Shown here piece by piece: positions 1 to 8,693 of a stretch of 64,000 bases of DNA; the stretch's first letter is position 1; the number at the start of each line of letters is the position of its first letter. The position numbers and the translations under genes were made by a program. The notes beneath the pieces were generated by a model. It saw nothing but the letters and a program-made list of their open reading frames with translations, had not been told where the DNA came from and ran no database searches. The stretch is from Natrinema limicola JCM 13563 (GTDB lineage Archaea > Halobacteriota > Halobacteria > Halobacteriales > Natrialbaceae): the NCBI RefSeq assembly GCF_000337475.1, contig NZ_AOIT01000053.1, forward strand, positions 1,104 through 65,103, in the 5' to 3' direction.

Positions 1-87
1 CTTGCGCTCTTTGAGTCCTGAAATCTCCCTCGACGCGAGGCTTCCCTTGTAGGAAGCCCCGTCCTTTAGGACGGGCGAGGATGTCAC
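1..87 (+). mobile_element. Right end of an IS200/IS605 (tnpB-type) element, partial
   Basis: The window opens on the tail of an insertion element. A perfect 7-bp hairpin (58-64 with 69-75, loop TTTA) is followed by GAGGATGTCAC at 77-87, which is how many haloarchaeal IS1341-type (tnpB) elements end. The tnpB frame itself would lie before position 1 and is not visible. In IS605 elements such subterminal hairpins are recognised by the TnpA transposase, and the 3' end of tnpB also encodes the guide RNA. The assignment rests on remembered end sequences. Confidence 0.55.
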
Positions 88-105
88 ACGGTGAATCCTG
101 ACAAG

Positions 106-303
106 ATGCCCAAGGCTGACAAATGTATTCCGGTAACCGAAGAAACACACGAGCAACTCCATCGACTCAAGGGAACGAACCAGACCTATAATGAACTCCT
201 CCGAGAACTGGCTCAGGAACGCAACCGCAAAGAGCTCCAGCAGAAGGCCCGCGAGGTCGAACAGAAGGTCGCCGACGAACTGACGTCGCTGGAAAATGTC
301 TGA
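106..303 (+). CDS. Small DUF7557-like protein, probable antitoxin-type DNA binder
   Basis: A 65-residue protein that starts at ATG 106; a GTG at 91 would add five residues but falls right against the IS end. It begins MPKADKCIPVTEETH and continues with a short basic/polar segment and a Lys/Glu-rich helix (residues 35-60). This resembles the small haloarchaeal DUF7557 proteins, which look like ribbon-helix-helix or VapB-type antitoxins. No PIN-domain toxin follows, so it would be an orphan. It directly abuts the IS200/IS605 right end and may have been left there by insertion or deletion. Function is inferred only. Confidence 0.6.
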   Translation: MPKADKCIPVTEETHEQLHRLKGTNQTYNELLRELAQERNRKELQQKAREVEQKVADELTSLENV

Positions 304-325
304 GTACCGGGTGCTACTCGCAGTC

Positions 326-757
326 TCACGAGGTCTCCTCGAGTTGCTCTCGAAGAATCGTCCGATGACACCGCTTTTTGTCAGTGTTCTCGTAGCAGAC
401 CAAGGCTAGTGATTCGCCGGCCGAGAGCCGATCTTCGAGCTCTGACAGTACTGCTTGCGCTTCGGCCGACTCCTCAAGATACGCTCGATACGCCGCGTCG
501 AATCCGACCTGCTCCCACGCGGCGTTGTGGGCACCTTCCTCACAGAACCCCTGCAGCTTCATGTCAGCTTCGGCGTCACGAAACGCCTCGAGCAGGTCGG
601 TCGGTGGCCCGAGTTCGGGCTGATTCTCATCGACGGCTGCGTAAAACCACCCGGTCGGTTGCCGAACGACGCCGACGCGAGTTACGTCCGGCGGCAGATC
701 GGCCAAATCGTGCTGGATGGCAGCGACGTATGTGTCTGTGAGTTCGCCCCATGACAT
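326..757 (-). CDS. DUF488 family protein
   Basis: A 143-residue protein. The C-terminal part carries the DUF488 signature: a hydrophobic strand, LVCYENTDKKRCHR, with Cys, Glu and the CHR triplet. The N-terminal region has a strand-rich part (VTRVGVVRQPTGWFYAAV). DUF488 proteins are small, of unknown biochemical role, and sometimes carry a Cys suggested to be redox-active or nucleic-acid related. The start at 757 is supported by a TATA element at 782-788, 25-31 nt upstream on this strand, so the message would be leaderless. The same TATA lies at the right distance for the divergent phosphorylase gene. Confidence 0.75.
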   Translation of the reverse strand: MSWGELTDTYVAAIQHDLADLPPDVTRVGVVRQPTGWFYAAVDENQPELGPPTDLLEAFRDAEADMKLQGFCEEGAHNAAWEQVGFDAAYRAYLEESAEAQAVLSELEDRLSAGESLALVCYENTDKKRCHRTILREQLEETS

Positions 758-781
758 AGCGTGACTCTACTCTCCCTGCAG

Positions 782-788
782 TTATATA
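782..788. promoter_or_regulatory. Symmetric TATA element shared by two divergent leaderless genes
   Basis: TTATATA lies in the 59-nt gap between the divergent starts at 757 (-) and 817 (+). It is 25-31 nt from the first and 29-35 nt from the second, which is the standard archaeal TATA spacing for leaderless messages in both directions. No other TATA-like sequence is visible in the gap. Confidence 0.5.
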
Positions 789-816
789 CCGTGACGGATC
801 GAATCGCCGCTGTTCA

Positions 817-1638
817 ATGGCTCGCGACAGCGAAGATCCGAACGCCGACGTCCAGTACCATCTCGAGGTCGGCCCCGACGACGTGGCAGACACCGTGCTG
901 TTGCCCGGTAATCCCGAACGACTCGAGAAAATCGTCGCGTTCTGGGACGACCACGAGATTCGGGCCCACCACCGCGAGTATCGGACGGCGACGGGCACGT
1001 GCGAGGGGACGCCGATTTCGGTCACCTCGACTGGCATCGGTAGCCCGTCGGCGGCGATCGCCGTCGAAGAACTGGCTCGCGTGGGCGTCGAGACGATGAT
1101 CCGCGTTGGGTCATGTGGGGCGATCCAGCCGGAGATGGCCGTCGGCGATCTGGTGATCACGACCGGTGCGGTCCGTCAGGAGGGAACCAGCGACGAGTAC
1201 GTCCGCGAGGACTACCCGGCCGCCGCGGATTACGAGGTTGTTTCCGCACTCGTTGCCGCCGCCGAACGACTCGGCTACGACTACCATACCGGTGTCACGA
1301 TGAGCGCAGATTCGTTCTACGCCGGACAGGGTCGACCCGGCTTCGACGGGTTCGAAGCCGCCGGCGCTGACGACTTGGTCGACGATCTCAAAGCGGCGAA
1401 CGTCAAAAACATCGAGATGGAGGCGAGCGCGATTCTCACGCTTGCAAACCTGTACGGTCTCCGTGCGGGTGCAGTCTGTACCGTTTACGCCAACCGCGAA
1501 ACCGGCGAATTCAGAACCGAAGGCGAATCGCGGGCCGCCGAGACTGCGACACTCGCGACCCATCTCCTGGCGAAAATGGATGCCGTCAAACGCGAGGCCG
1601 GCGTCGACCGCTGGCACGCCGGTCTCTCGCTCGAATAG
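817..1638 (+). CDS. udp: Nucleoside (uridine) phosphorylase
   Basis: A 273-residue member of the PNP/UDP phosphorylase family, which splits a nucleoside with phosphate into base and ribose 1-phosphate. Visible landmarks are LLPGNPERL near the N terminus (phosphate-binding Gly/Arg loop), TGIGSPSAAI, the RVGSCGAIQ block, and NIEMEASAIL with the ribose-binding Met/Glu. Length is normal for a full hexameric family member. The start follows a TATA about 30 nt upstream. In haloarchaea this gene supports pyrimidine/nucleoside salvage; whether uridine is the preferred substrate cannot be told from sequence. Confidence 0.88.
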   Translation: MARDSEDPNADVQYHLEVGPDDVADTVLLPGNPERLEKIVAFWDDHEIRAHHREYRTATGTCEGTPISVTSTGIGSPSAAIAVEELARVGVETMIRVGSCGAIQPEMAVGDLVITTGAVRQEGTSDEYVREDYPAAADYEVVSALVAAAERLGYDYHTGVTMSADSFYAGQGRPGFDGFEAAGADDLVDDLKAANVKNIEMEASAILTLANLYGLRAGAVCTVYANRETGEFRTEGESRAAETATLATHLLAKMDAVKREAGVDRWHAGLSLE

Positions 1639-1650
1639 TCCTTCCCTTCC

Positions 1651-2418
1651 TTACTCCCGAATACGGACGATCCCGTCCTCGAAGACCTTTCGATTCGGGA
1701 CGATGTATTCCTCGGAGTCATCTTCGATCTTGGTGACGAACAGATCGACCTCTTGGACGATCCCTCGCTGGTCGCCGATCCGAACCTGATCACCGATCCC
1801 ATAGGGCTGGTTGAGCAGCAGGTAGATCCCCGCTGCACTCGAGACGAGGAAATCCTTGAACGCGACTGTGCCGACGATGACGACGCCAACGGCATAGACC
1901 GTCAGCAGGATCAGCAAGGCGAGGACGTGGACGCCGATTTGGCCAAGTGCGATGATGAAGGTGACGTACAGCACGGAGTATTTGACCAACTTCGGGATGA
2001 TCGATACTTCAGGGAGCTTCACGCCGCGCAGATACTCGCTGACGACGAGTTCGGACTTGTCCGCGACGATGAACCCGATGATGAGCACGAGGACCGCAAT
2101 AAACAGCTGTGGGATAAACTCCGTCACCCGAAGCCAGAAGGCGTTCGTATCGAGCAGTTGCGCGATGTGGATCGCCGTAAGGACTGCGATACCGTAGATA
2201 AACCACGAACTCAGTCGGGCGATAATCTCGACCGTCGAGGTGCCAAGCGACTGGGCGGTCCGCTCGAACGGCGTCCCCTCGACAGCGTCCGGAACACCCG
2301 ACGCCGAGAGCAACTCCTCGTTGAGTCGGCCGACGAAGTACCCGACGATGAGCCCGAGCGCAAGCACTGCCGCCGCGATGACCGCCGGCTCATTGAGCAA
2401 CGACTGCCAGACTACCAT
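1651..2418 (-). CDS. MscS-type mechanosensitive channel-like membrane protein
   Basis: A 255-residue membrane protein with about five hydrophobic helices: residues 10-30, 60-85, 95-115 and a long stretch from about 140 to 185. The last one leads into an MscS beta-domain (DFLVSSAAGIYLLLNQPYGIGDQVRIG, split here as strand plus GD-x-V-x-I motif). The protein ends just after the beta domain and lacks the larger C-terminal alpha/beta cage of E. coli MscS. The start is ATG 2418; one base separates it from the dacZ stop (TGATATG), so the two genes are probably translationally coupled. Role: pressure relief on osmotic downshift, inferred to work with c-di-AMP signalling. Confidence 0.82.
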   Translation of the reverse strand: MVVWQSLLNEPAVIAAAVLALGLIVGYFVGRLNEELLSASGVPDAVEGTPFERTAQSLGTSTVEIIARLSSWFIYGIAVLTAIHIAQLLDTNAFWLRVTEFIPQLFIAVLVLIIGFIVADKSELVVSEYLRGVKLPEVSIIPKLVKYSVLYVTFIIALGQIGVHVLALLILLTVYAVGVVIVGTVAFKDFLVSSAAGIYLLLNQPYGIGDQVRIGDQRGIVQEVDLFVTKIEDDSEEYIVPNRKVFEDGIVRIRE

Positions 2419-2419
2419 A

Positions 2420-3232
2420 TCAGTACGCCTCCGGGTCGACCTCCAGGATGAGTTCACCGCCTTTGAACGCTCGGACGAGCCCGTCGCTCTCCGAAAGCAC
2501 GATCGCGATCGCGTTTGTATCCCGCGTGATCGCGCCGCCAGCCATGTGACGTGCACCCAGCCCCTTCGGAATGTCGACACCCTCCGCAGAGGGCTCTAAG
2601 TAGCGATACGCCGAGACGATCTTGCCCGCATCCGAGATGACGAACGCGCCGTCGAGTCGCGAGAATTCCTTTAACATCACGTTGACGATCGGATCGCCGA
2701 CGTGGACGTGGGACTTCTCGAAGGGGTTGTACGACAGGGGCCGGGACTTGTTCATCACCTTCCCGGCGTCGCCGACGACGAACAACGCGCCCACCGGTTT
2801 TCCCTTCTGCCCCTTCTGTCCCAGTTCGATCGCCAGCTCGAGGACCGCCTTGACCACCTCGGGGTCGGCACGGGATTTGGCGAAGAGATCGTAGATCCCC
2901 GTGTGGGATTCTGCGTCCGCACGAACCCGCGAGATCGTATCGATCCCGTCGCTGAAGGCGCTGGTCGCACAGAGGAGTTCGTCGCCATCCTCAATGACGT
3001 CCTGTTCTAACGCCCCCTCGAGACCAAACCGGATCCGCTCGGTGACGTCCTCGAACTCGAGCGGCAACTCGACGAACGTTTCCGCGCCGACGCTGTTTTC
3101 GGTGCCGACAACGATCACGTTCAGGTCCTCGACGGCTGCGACCTGTTCGTAGTAGGAGCCGCTGGGCGAAAAGAGGGCCACGCCATCCACACTCGCAAAG
3201 AGATCCCCAAACACGTCGTCTAACCCAGCCAT
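2420..3232 (-). CDS. dacZ: Diadenylate cyclase DacZ (c-di-AMP synthase)
   Basis: A 270-residue protein whose C-terminal half is a DisA_N/DAC domain that condenses two ATP into cyclic di-AMP. The DGA motif is at residues 194-196 (LDGAF) and the second active-site motif appears as GARHMA at 226-231. The N-terminal 100 residues match the archaeal DacZ-specific domain. DacZ is the cyclase of Haloferax volcanii, where c-di-AMP level is tightly controlled and linked to osmotic balance. A TATA-like TTATTCG near 3258-3265 places the message start at or near the ATG. It is the first gene of a two-gene unit with the MscS-type channel. Confidence 0.92.
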   Translation of the reverse strand: MAGLDDVFGDLFASVDGVALFSPSGSYYEQVAAVEDLNVIVVGTENSVGAETFVELPLEFEDVTERIRFGLEGALEQDVIEDGDELLCATSAFSDGIDTISRVRADAESHTGIYDLFAKSRADPEVVKAVLELAIELGQKGQKGKPVGALFVVGDAGKVMNKSRPLSYNPFEKSHVHVGDPIVNVMLKEFSRLDGAFVISDAGKIVSAYRYLEPSAEGVDIPKGLGARHMAGGAITRDTNAIAIVLSESDGLVRAFKGGELILEVDPEAY

Positions 3233-3450
3233 TGATACTACAACTCGTTCCTGCGCGAATAAGCGTTATGGGGTGTCTGACGCACGTCTTTCGATTATCG
3301 GTCGTGGCGGTCGAATTCAAGTCGGCTGTCGAACCGTGGCCGGCACTCCCTGTCGGGCGATCGATCGCTGGACGCTGGCTCGAGCGCTGTGACTTGCAGA
3401 GTTCGAACCGGCCGGCGATGCTTCTCCGCGAGAAACTGTTTGGAGAAACA

Positions 3451-3535
3451 TGCGCGGGACCGGATTCGAACCGGCGGACCCCTACGGGACAGCGTCCTAA
3501 GCGCTGCGCCGTTGGCCTAGCTTGGCTACCCGCGC
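3451..3535 (-). tRNA. tRNA-Leu, anticodon TAG
   Basis: On the minus strand the 7-bp acceptor stem GCGCGGG/CCCGCGC is formed by 3529-3535 and 3452-3458, with discriminator A at 3451. The anticodon arm CAGCG-CTTAGGA-CGCTG (3490-3506) gives anticodon TAG. A long variable arm and a GGTTCGAATCC T-arm identify a class II tRNA, here Leu. The 3' CCA is not encoded. I see no intron. Confidence 0.95.
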
Positions 3536-3581
3536 TCGTCTTCGCCTTTTGCCGAATCGAGTAAGTACCTGTCGGTCCGCG

Positions 3582-3755
3582 TTAGCAACGAGTCACTGAT
3601 TCCTCCGGCGACCAATCCGGTGGTACGATGTACGTCACGTGCTCGGGATCTCGCGACTGATGTAACTCAGCGGCCTCTTCGGCGAGCGCCCGATCCTGAT
3701 AGGGCATCTCGAGACCGCAGCCAGTACAGACGAGTTCACACGTTGGCTCTGTCAT
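3582..3755 (-). CDS. Small cysteine-containing protein, unknown function
   Basis: A 57-residue protein found by reading the minus strand; it starts MTEPTCELVCTGCGLEM. Cys6, Cys10 and Cys13 form a half zinc-ribbon-like cluster and a fourth Cys is the last residue, so zinc binding would need that terminal Cys or a dimer. An acidic middle (ALAEEAAELHQSRDPEH) and the TYIVPPDW segment look like a real haloarchaeal protein. Small zinc-finger proteins are common in this class. Coding is supported by composition and by the intact frame from ATG to TAA. Confidence 0.6.
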   Translation of the reverse strand: MTEPTCELVCTGCGLEMPYQDRALAEEAAELHQSRDPEHVTYIVPPDWSPEESVTRC

Positions 3756-3939
3756 GGGCGTCGTGGACCGCTACCGACCGCTGGCGTTGCGCCCTGATCC
3801 GGTCGGCAACCGGTTTAGTAGGCGTCTTCTAGTGCAATCCGTGGTGAACGGCTGTGCTACTGATCTGTTCGTAGCACACTGTTGCGGGCGGTAGTGTCGA
3901 ATTGGGGCGCGATGGACACGGATCGGACGGGCCCACACG

Positions 3940-3948
3940 TTTATTTTA
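3940..3948 (+). promoter_or_regulatory. TATA element for the short TFB-like gene
   Basis: TTTATTTTA ends 21 nt and begins 29 nt before ATG 3969. This spacing fits a leaderless transcript and decides between ATG 3969 and the longer open frame that starts at 3882 upstream of the TATA. Confidence 0.5.
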
Positions 3949-3968
3949 TCCGACCCGATAGGCGACGT

Positions 3969-4277
3969 ATGCACAGCGCGCGTGACCGCATCGAGTACGA
4001 ACCGTGGCTCGAGGAACTCTCGGAGATCGCCGACCGGCTGGAGCTGTCGACGGAGGCGCGGTCGTGTGCGGCCGATCTCTTTCTCGCCGACGTTCCCGAC
4101 TCCGATCGATCGAAGCAAGCGGTGTTGGCCGCAAGCGTGTACGCCGGCTCACTCGTCGCCGGTGACGGTCGCACCCAGAGTGCAGTCGCCGACGCCGCGG
4201 ACGTCTCCCGGCTATCGATTCAGTCCCGCTGGAAGGACCTGCTCGAGTCGGCAGGGCTCGAACCGCCGCGCTGGTAG
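3969..4277 (+). CDS. Short TFB-like single-cyclin-repeat protein
   Basis: A 102-residue protein that aligns with the C-terminal cyclin repeat of archaeal transcription factor B: LELSTEARSCAADLF, then KQAVLAASVYAGSL, then a helix-turn-helix part (QSAVADAADVSRLSIQSRW). Compare the full TFB at 24787-25764, which has the same order of segments. It has no zinc ribbon and only one repeat, so it cannot act as a normal TFB; it might bind a BRE-like site, TBP or another partner. The start is chosen from the TATA at 3940-3948. Similar short proteins are usually annotated as TFIIB-family transcription factors in haloarchaea. Confidence 0.75.
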   Translation: MHSARDRIEYEPWLEELSEIADRLELSTEARSCAADLFLADVPDSDRSKQAVLAASVYAGSLVAGDGRTQSAVADAADVSRLSIQSRWKDLLESAGLEPPRW

Positions 4278-4374
4278 CCTGTAACGACCCCGTACAACTG
4301 CCACGGCTGACGCTCTGAGACAACGATTGGCGTAAGTATCTGCTACGAGATCATTCCTGCGTCGGAGAGACACG

Positions 4375-4842
4375 TCAATCGTCGTTACGAACAGCGCCAT
4401 GCTCGTCGATCTCGCCGTTGACGATCCGTGTACTCGAGATGATGTCGCCGTCCTCGGCGAGGACGTGCGGGACGACGACGACCTCGAGCGGGTCGTGGCC
4501 GCGCTCGCGGCGAATCTCGTTGATCCGTGCGCCGCCCTCGCGGGTTTCCGGAGAGACAACGAGGTAGTCGAACTGTGGTTCCGTCGCAATCCCCGTCGGC
4601 GACTCGAGTTTGCGAATCGCGAACTCGCGGTCGTACTCGGCCGCGATCGACTCGAGTTCGGCCGCAAGCGTCTCCGTTCGCTCGTCGTACGACCGTACCT
4701 GCCGATCCGAGTCCCGTGTCTTCGGCGCGAGTTCGTCGCTGGTCAACCCGACCGTCACGTCTCCGAGCTCGAACGCCCGTTCGAACAGCCGCCGATGACC
4801 GTCATGAACGGGGTCGAAGGTCCCACCAAGCGCGACGTCCAT
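4375..4842 (-). CDS. coaD: Phosphopantetheine adenylyltransferase, archaeal type
   Basis: A 155-residue nucleotidyltransferase that adds AMP from ATP to 4'-phosphopantetheine, giving dephospho-CoA in coenzyme A synthesis. Visible motifs are GGTFDPVHDGHRRL at residues 6-19 (the T/HxGH nucleotide-binding region) and the C-terminal ISSTRI signature. The open frame extends to 5136, but the real start is ATG 4842 because a GTTTTATAC TATA element lies at 4866-4874 and family members begin MxVALGGTFDP. Transcription is divergent from the malic enzyme gene. Confidence 0.9.
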   Translation of the reverse strand: MDVALGGTFDPVHDGHRRLFERAFELGDVTVGLTSDELAPKTRDSDRQVRSYDERTETLAAELESIAAEYDREFAIRKLESPTGIATEPQFDYLVVSPETREGGARINEIRRERGHDPLEVVVVPHVLAEDGDIISSTRIVNGEIDEHGAVRNDD

Positions 4843-4993
4843 ACCCCACGTCACTCTCGCGGCCCGTATAAAACGGTCGAATTGCTGTGTTTTCTCGCTC
4901 ACACTCTCGGCTCTCAGTTTCGCCCTTGATATTCGACGATCGTCGATTGTCCCCTTCACATTGTTTTTAGTGGTCGCCGACAGTGTCCCCAAT

Positions 4994-7249
4994 ATGGGAT
5001 TAGACGAGGACGCACTGGAGTACCATCGGACGGATCCCCCAGGCAAGATTGAGATTTCGACGACGAAACCGACGAATACGCAGCGTGATCTCGCGCTTGC
5101 GTACTCGCCGGGCGTCGCCGCGCCGTGTCTCGACATCGATGAGGACGAAACCGACGCCTACAGTTACACGGCGAAGGGCAACCTCGTCGGTGTCGTCTCG
5201 AACGGGTCGGCCGTGCTCGGACTCGGTGACATCGGCGCACAGGCCTCGAAGCCCGTCATGGAGGGGAAAGGCGTCCTGTTCAAGCGGTTTGCCGATATCG
5301 ACGTCTTCGATATCGAACTCGACGAAGCAGACCCCGACAAACTGGTTGAGGCCGTCAAGATGATGGAGCCGACCTTCGGCGGGATCAATCTCGAGGACAT
5401 CAAAGCCCCCGAGTGTTTCACCGTCGAGGAACGCCTACGCGAGGAGATCGACATCCCGGTCTTCCACGACGACCAGCACGGCACCGCGATTATTTCCGGT
5501 GCAGCGCTGCTCAACGCCGCCGACGTCGCGGATAAGAACCTCGACGAACTCGAGGTCACGTTCTCGGGTGCGGGAGCGAGTGCGATCGCGACCGCCCGAT
5601 TCTACGTCTCGCTTGGCGTCCAGAAAGAGAACATCACGATGTGTGATTCGACGGGGATCATCACTGAAGAACGCGCTCAATCGGGTGACGTCAACGAGTA
5701 CAAACAGCAGTTCGCTCGTGACGTCCCCGAGGGAAGCCTCGCGGACGCAATGGACGGCGCGGACGTCTTCGTCGGCCTCTCGGCCGGCGGCATCGTCAGT
5801 CAGGAGATGGTCGCGTCGATGGCGGACAACCCGATCGTCTTCGCGATGGCCAATCCCGACCCGGAAATCGGCTACGAGGAAGCCAAGGCGGCCCGTGATG
5901 ACAACGTCATCATGGCTACTGGCCGCTCGGACTACCCCAATCAGGTCAATAACGTCCTTGGGTTCCCCTTTATTTTCCGCGGCGCACTCGACGTGCGCGC
6001 GACGGAGATCAACGAGCAGATGAAAGTCGCCTGCGCCGAGGCACTGGCCGAACTCGCACGCCAAGACGTGCCCGACGCCGTCGTCAAGGCATACGGCGAC
6101 GAGCCACTGCAGTACGGCCCCGACTACATCATCCCCAAGCCCGTCGATCCGCGCGTGCTCTTCCGCGTCGCACCAGCGATCGCCGAGGCTGCGATGGAAT
6201 CCGGTGCTGCCCGCACCGAACTCGACTTAGAGGAGTACGAAGAAGAACTCGAGGCCCGGCTGGGCAAGTCCCGCGAGATGATGCGCGTCGTCCTCAACAA
6301 GGCCAAGAGCGATCCCAAGACGATCGCGCTCGCAGAGGGCGAAAACGAGAAGATGATCCGGGCGGCCTACCAGATCCAAGAGCAGGGAATCGCCCTGCCG
6401 ATCCTCATCGGCGACGAAGACGAGATCAAGGGAACGGCTGCGAACCTCGGTCTCGACTACGATCCGCAGGTCGCTGATCCGTCCGTCGGCGACTACGAGG
6501 AGTACGCCGACCGACTCCACGAGCTTCGCGCACGCAAGGGAATTACGCGAAGCGAGGCCGGCGAACTCATCGAACACGATACGAACTACTTCGGGAGCGT
6601 CATGGTCGAACAGGGCGACGCCGACGCCTTGCTATCCGGACTCTCCCATCACTACCCGTCGGCACTCCGACCACCGCTGCAGGTGATCGGTACCGCTGAC
6701 GACGTCGACTACGCGGCGGGCGTCTACATGCTGACGTTCAAGAACCGCGTGATCTTCATCGCCGACGCGACAGTCAACCAAGCGCCCGACGAAGACGTGC
6801 TCGCGGAAGTCACCAAACAGACCGGAAAACTCGCACGCCGGTTCAATGTCGAACCCCGCGCAGCCCTGCTCTCGTACTCGAACTTCGGCAGCGTCGACAA
6901 CGAAGGAACACGCAAACCGCGCAAGGCGGCCGCGATGCTCCGAGAGGACCCCGAAGTCGACTTCCCCGTCGACGGCGAGATGCAGGCCGACACCGCCGTC
7001 GTCGAGGATATCCTCGAGGGCACCTACGGCTTTTCCGACCTCGACGAGCCCGCGAACGTGCTGGTCTTCCCGAACCTCGAGTCAGGGAACATCGGCTACA
7101 AGCTGCTCCAGCGCCTCGGCGGTGCAGACGCGATCGGTCCGATGCTGGTTGGCATGGACGAGCCGGTTCACGTCCTCCAGCGCGGCGACGAAGTCAAAGA
7201 CATCGTGAACCTCGCGGGTGTGGCAGTCGTCGACGCCCAGAAAAACTAG
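4994..7249 (+). CDS. maeB: NADP-dependent malic enzyme fused to a phosphotransacetylase domain
   Basis: A 751-residue two-domain enzyme. The N-terminal about 420 residues are a malic enzyme: YSPGVAAPC, the metal-binding [10 protein letters not shown] block and a Rossmann motif ([10 protein letters not shown]). It oxidatively decarboxylates malate to pyruvate. The C-terminal about 320 residues are a phosphate acetyltransferase-like domain ([14 protein letters not shown] to the end). In the family this second domain generally acts as an acetyl-CoA-responsive regulatory part, not as an active PTA. The start at 4994 ([11 protein letters not shown]) fits family starts; a weak TATA-like TTGTTTTTAG lies about 30 nt before it. 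Confidence 0.93.
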   Translation: MGLDEDALEYHRTDPPGKIEISTTKPTNTQRDLALAYSPGVAAPCLDIDEDETDAYSYTAKGNLVGVVSNGSAVLGLGDIGAQASKPVMEGKGVLFKRFADIDVFDIELDEADPDKLVEAVKMMEPTFGGINLEDIKAPECFTVEERLREEIDIPVFHDDQHGTAIISGAALLNAADVADKNLDELEVTFSGAGASAIATARFYVSLGVQKENITMCDSTGIITEERAQSGDVNEYKQQFARDVPEGSLADAMDGADVFVGLSAGGIVSQEMVASMADNPIVFAMANPDPEIGYEEAKAARDDNVIMATGRSDYPNQVNNVLGFPFIFRGALDVRATEINEQMKVACAEALAELARQDVPDAVVKAYGDEPLQYGPDYIIPKPVDPRVLFRVAPAIAEAAMESGAARTELDLEEYEEELEARLGKSREMMRVVLNKAKSDPKTIALAEGENEKMIRAAYQIQEQGIALPILIGDEDEIKGTAANLGLDYDPQVADPSVGDYEEYADRLHELRARKGITRSEAGELIEHDTNYFGSVMVEQGDADALLSGLSHHYPSALRPPLQVIGTADDVDYAAGVYMLTFKNRVIFIADATVNQAPDEDVLAEVTKQTGKLARRFNVEPRAALLSYSNFGSVDNEGTRKPRKAAAMLREDPEVDFPVDGEMQADTAVVEDILEGTYGFSDLDEPANVLVFPNLESGNIGYKLLQRLGGADAIGPMLVGMDEPVHVLQRGDEVKDIVNLAGVAVVDAQKN

Positions 7250-7253
7250 ACGT

Positions 7254-8687
7254 GTGAGCGAGGAGGCCGCCGACCGTCGGGACGAAACGTCCGACCGAGA
7301 GGGCGAGATAGCCGACGGGCCGCGGTTCTCCAGACGCCAGCTGCTCTGTACTGCCGGCACTGCTGGCATGGTGGGTCTTGCCGGCTGTTCTGGACGACCG
7401 TATCGCTCGAGACCCGAGTGTTCGCCCATCACTGCCGCGATGAATACGGACGGATACGTCCCGCTTCCGGCAGACGACGACATCTCGATGTTTCGCCGTG
7501 GCCTGCGCCGGTATGGTTACTACCCCAACGAAACCGTTCCCTCGTCCGTACGCGTCGATTGGTCGTTCCCAGTCAACGGCATCGGCCACACCGCGGCCAA
7601 GTCGACGCCCCGGCCGACGCCCGACGGCGAGACGATCCTCATTGCCGGCGATACCGGGACGATTCACGCCGTCAGGCCAACCGGCGAGCGCCGCTGGACG
7701 CTCGAGACGGGAGCCGGTCGCAGCCTCGGCTTTCATGGCACGCCAGCGATCGTCGGCGACACCGCCTACATCGGCGGCTACGACGGCGAACTCTACGCTA
7801 TCGATATCCCGTCGGGGACCATCGTCTGGCACACCCGACTGCGCGAGTTCGGCGGCTCGATCGCGATCGGCTCGAGTCCCGCCTACATCGATGGCAATCT
7901 CTACCTCGTCGCGGAGTACAAAAACCCCGCCAAGGGCGCATTGTGGGAGGTCGACGCCGAAACGGGAACGCCGACCTGGAGCGACGACCGCATCTGGGGG
8001 ATGCCCCATCCCTCGCCGGCGATCGACTGCGAGGCCGGCAAGCTCGTTACCGGTTCCAATGACGGCGTTGTCTACTGCTGGGAGTTTCCTTCCCTCGAGT
8101 TCGCCTGGTCGTTCCAGGCCGGCGGCGAGGGTGGCCCCGACGGCAAGCCGATGGCCGACGGACGATTCAACCTCGGCGCACAGATCAAGGGGACGATCCC
8201 AGTCTACGACGGCGCGGCGTTTGTCGGCTCCTGGGACGGCCGCTTTTATCGGCTCGATCTCGAAGACGGCAGCGAGGAATGGTCGTTCGACACCGGAGAT
8301 ATCGTCATGTCGAATCCGGCGATCGACCCCGACCAGGGCATCGTCTACGTCGGCGGCGACGACCACCACGTCCGTGCGCTCGACGCTGCAACCGGCGACG
8401 AACGCTGGTCGGCGTACGTCGGTGACCGCGTCATCGGCTCGATCACGGCGACTGCCGACACGATTCTCGTCGGGTCCTACGATACGAACCTGTATGCACT
8501 CGACAGAGCAACTGGCGACCGCCGCTGGCGGGTCAACAACCGTGGCCACGTGACCAGCGGTGCGATCCCCCACGACGGGCGGCTCTACTACGCCGAACGC
8601 GGCATCTTCTCGAACTACTACGACGAGGACGAGGAAACGGTGCTCGAGGAGCGTGGTCACGCATACTGTTTGGTTCCCGACGAGTGA
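7254..8687 (+). CDS. Tat-exported lipoprotein with PQQ-type beta-propeller repeats
   Basis: A 477-residue protein. GTG 7254 is the preferred start, 4 nt after the maeB stop. FSRRQLL (residues 25-31) is a twin-arginine motif and LAGC ends at Cys45, a lipobox, so the mature protein should be a lipid-anchored extracellular protein. The rest contains about seven WD/PQQ-like blades (for example GDTGTIHAVRPTGERRW, GGDDHHVRALDAATGDERW). No PQQ-dependent dehydrogenase catalytic residues are evident, so it is more likely a binding or scaffold propeller, similar in fold to BamB/outer PQQ-repeat proteins. The partner is unknown. Confidence 0.8.
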   Translation: MSEEAADRRDETSDREGEIADGPRFSRRQLLCTAGTAGMVGLAGCSGRPYRSRPECSPITAAMNTDGYVPLPADDDISMFRRGLRRYGYYPNETVPSSVRVDWSFPVNGIGHTAAKSTPRPTPDGETILIAGDTGTIHAVRPTGERRWTLETGAGRSLGFHGTPAIVGDTAYIGGYDGELYAIDIPSGTIVWHTRLREFGGSIAIGSSPAYIDGNLYLVAEYKNPAKGALWEVDAETGTPTWSDDRIWGMPHPSPAIDCEAGKLVTGSNDGVVYCWEFPSLEFAWSFQAGGEGGPDGKPMADGRFNLGAQIKGTIPVYDGAAFVGSWDGRFYRLDLEDGSEEWSFDTGDIVMSNPAIDPDQGIVYVGGDDHHVRALDAATGDERWSAYVGDRVIGSITATADTILVGSYDTNLYALDRATGDRRWRVNNRGHVTSGAIPHDGRLYYAERGIFSNYYDEDEETVLEERGHAYCLVPDE

Positions 8688-8693
8688 GGGCGT

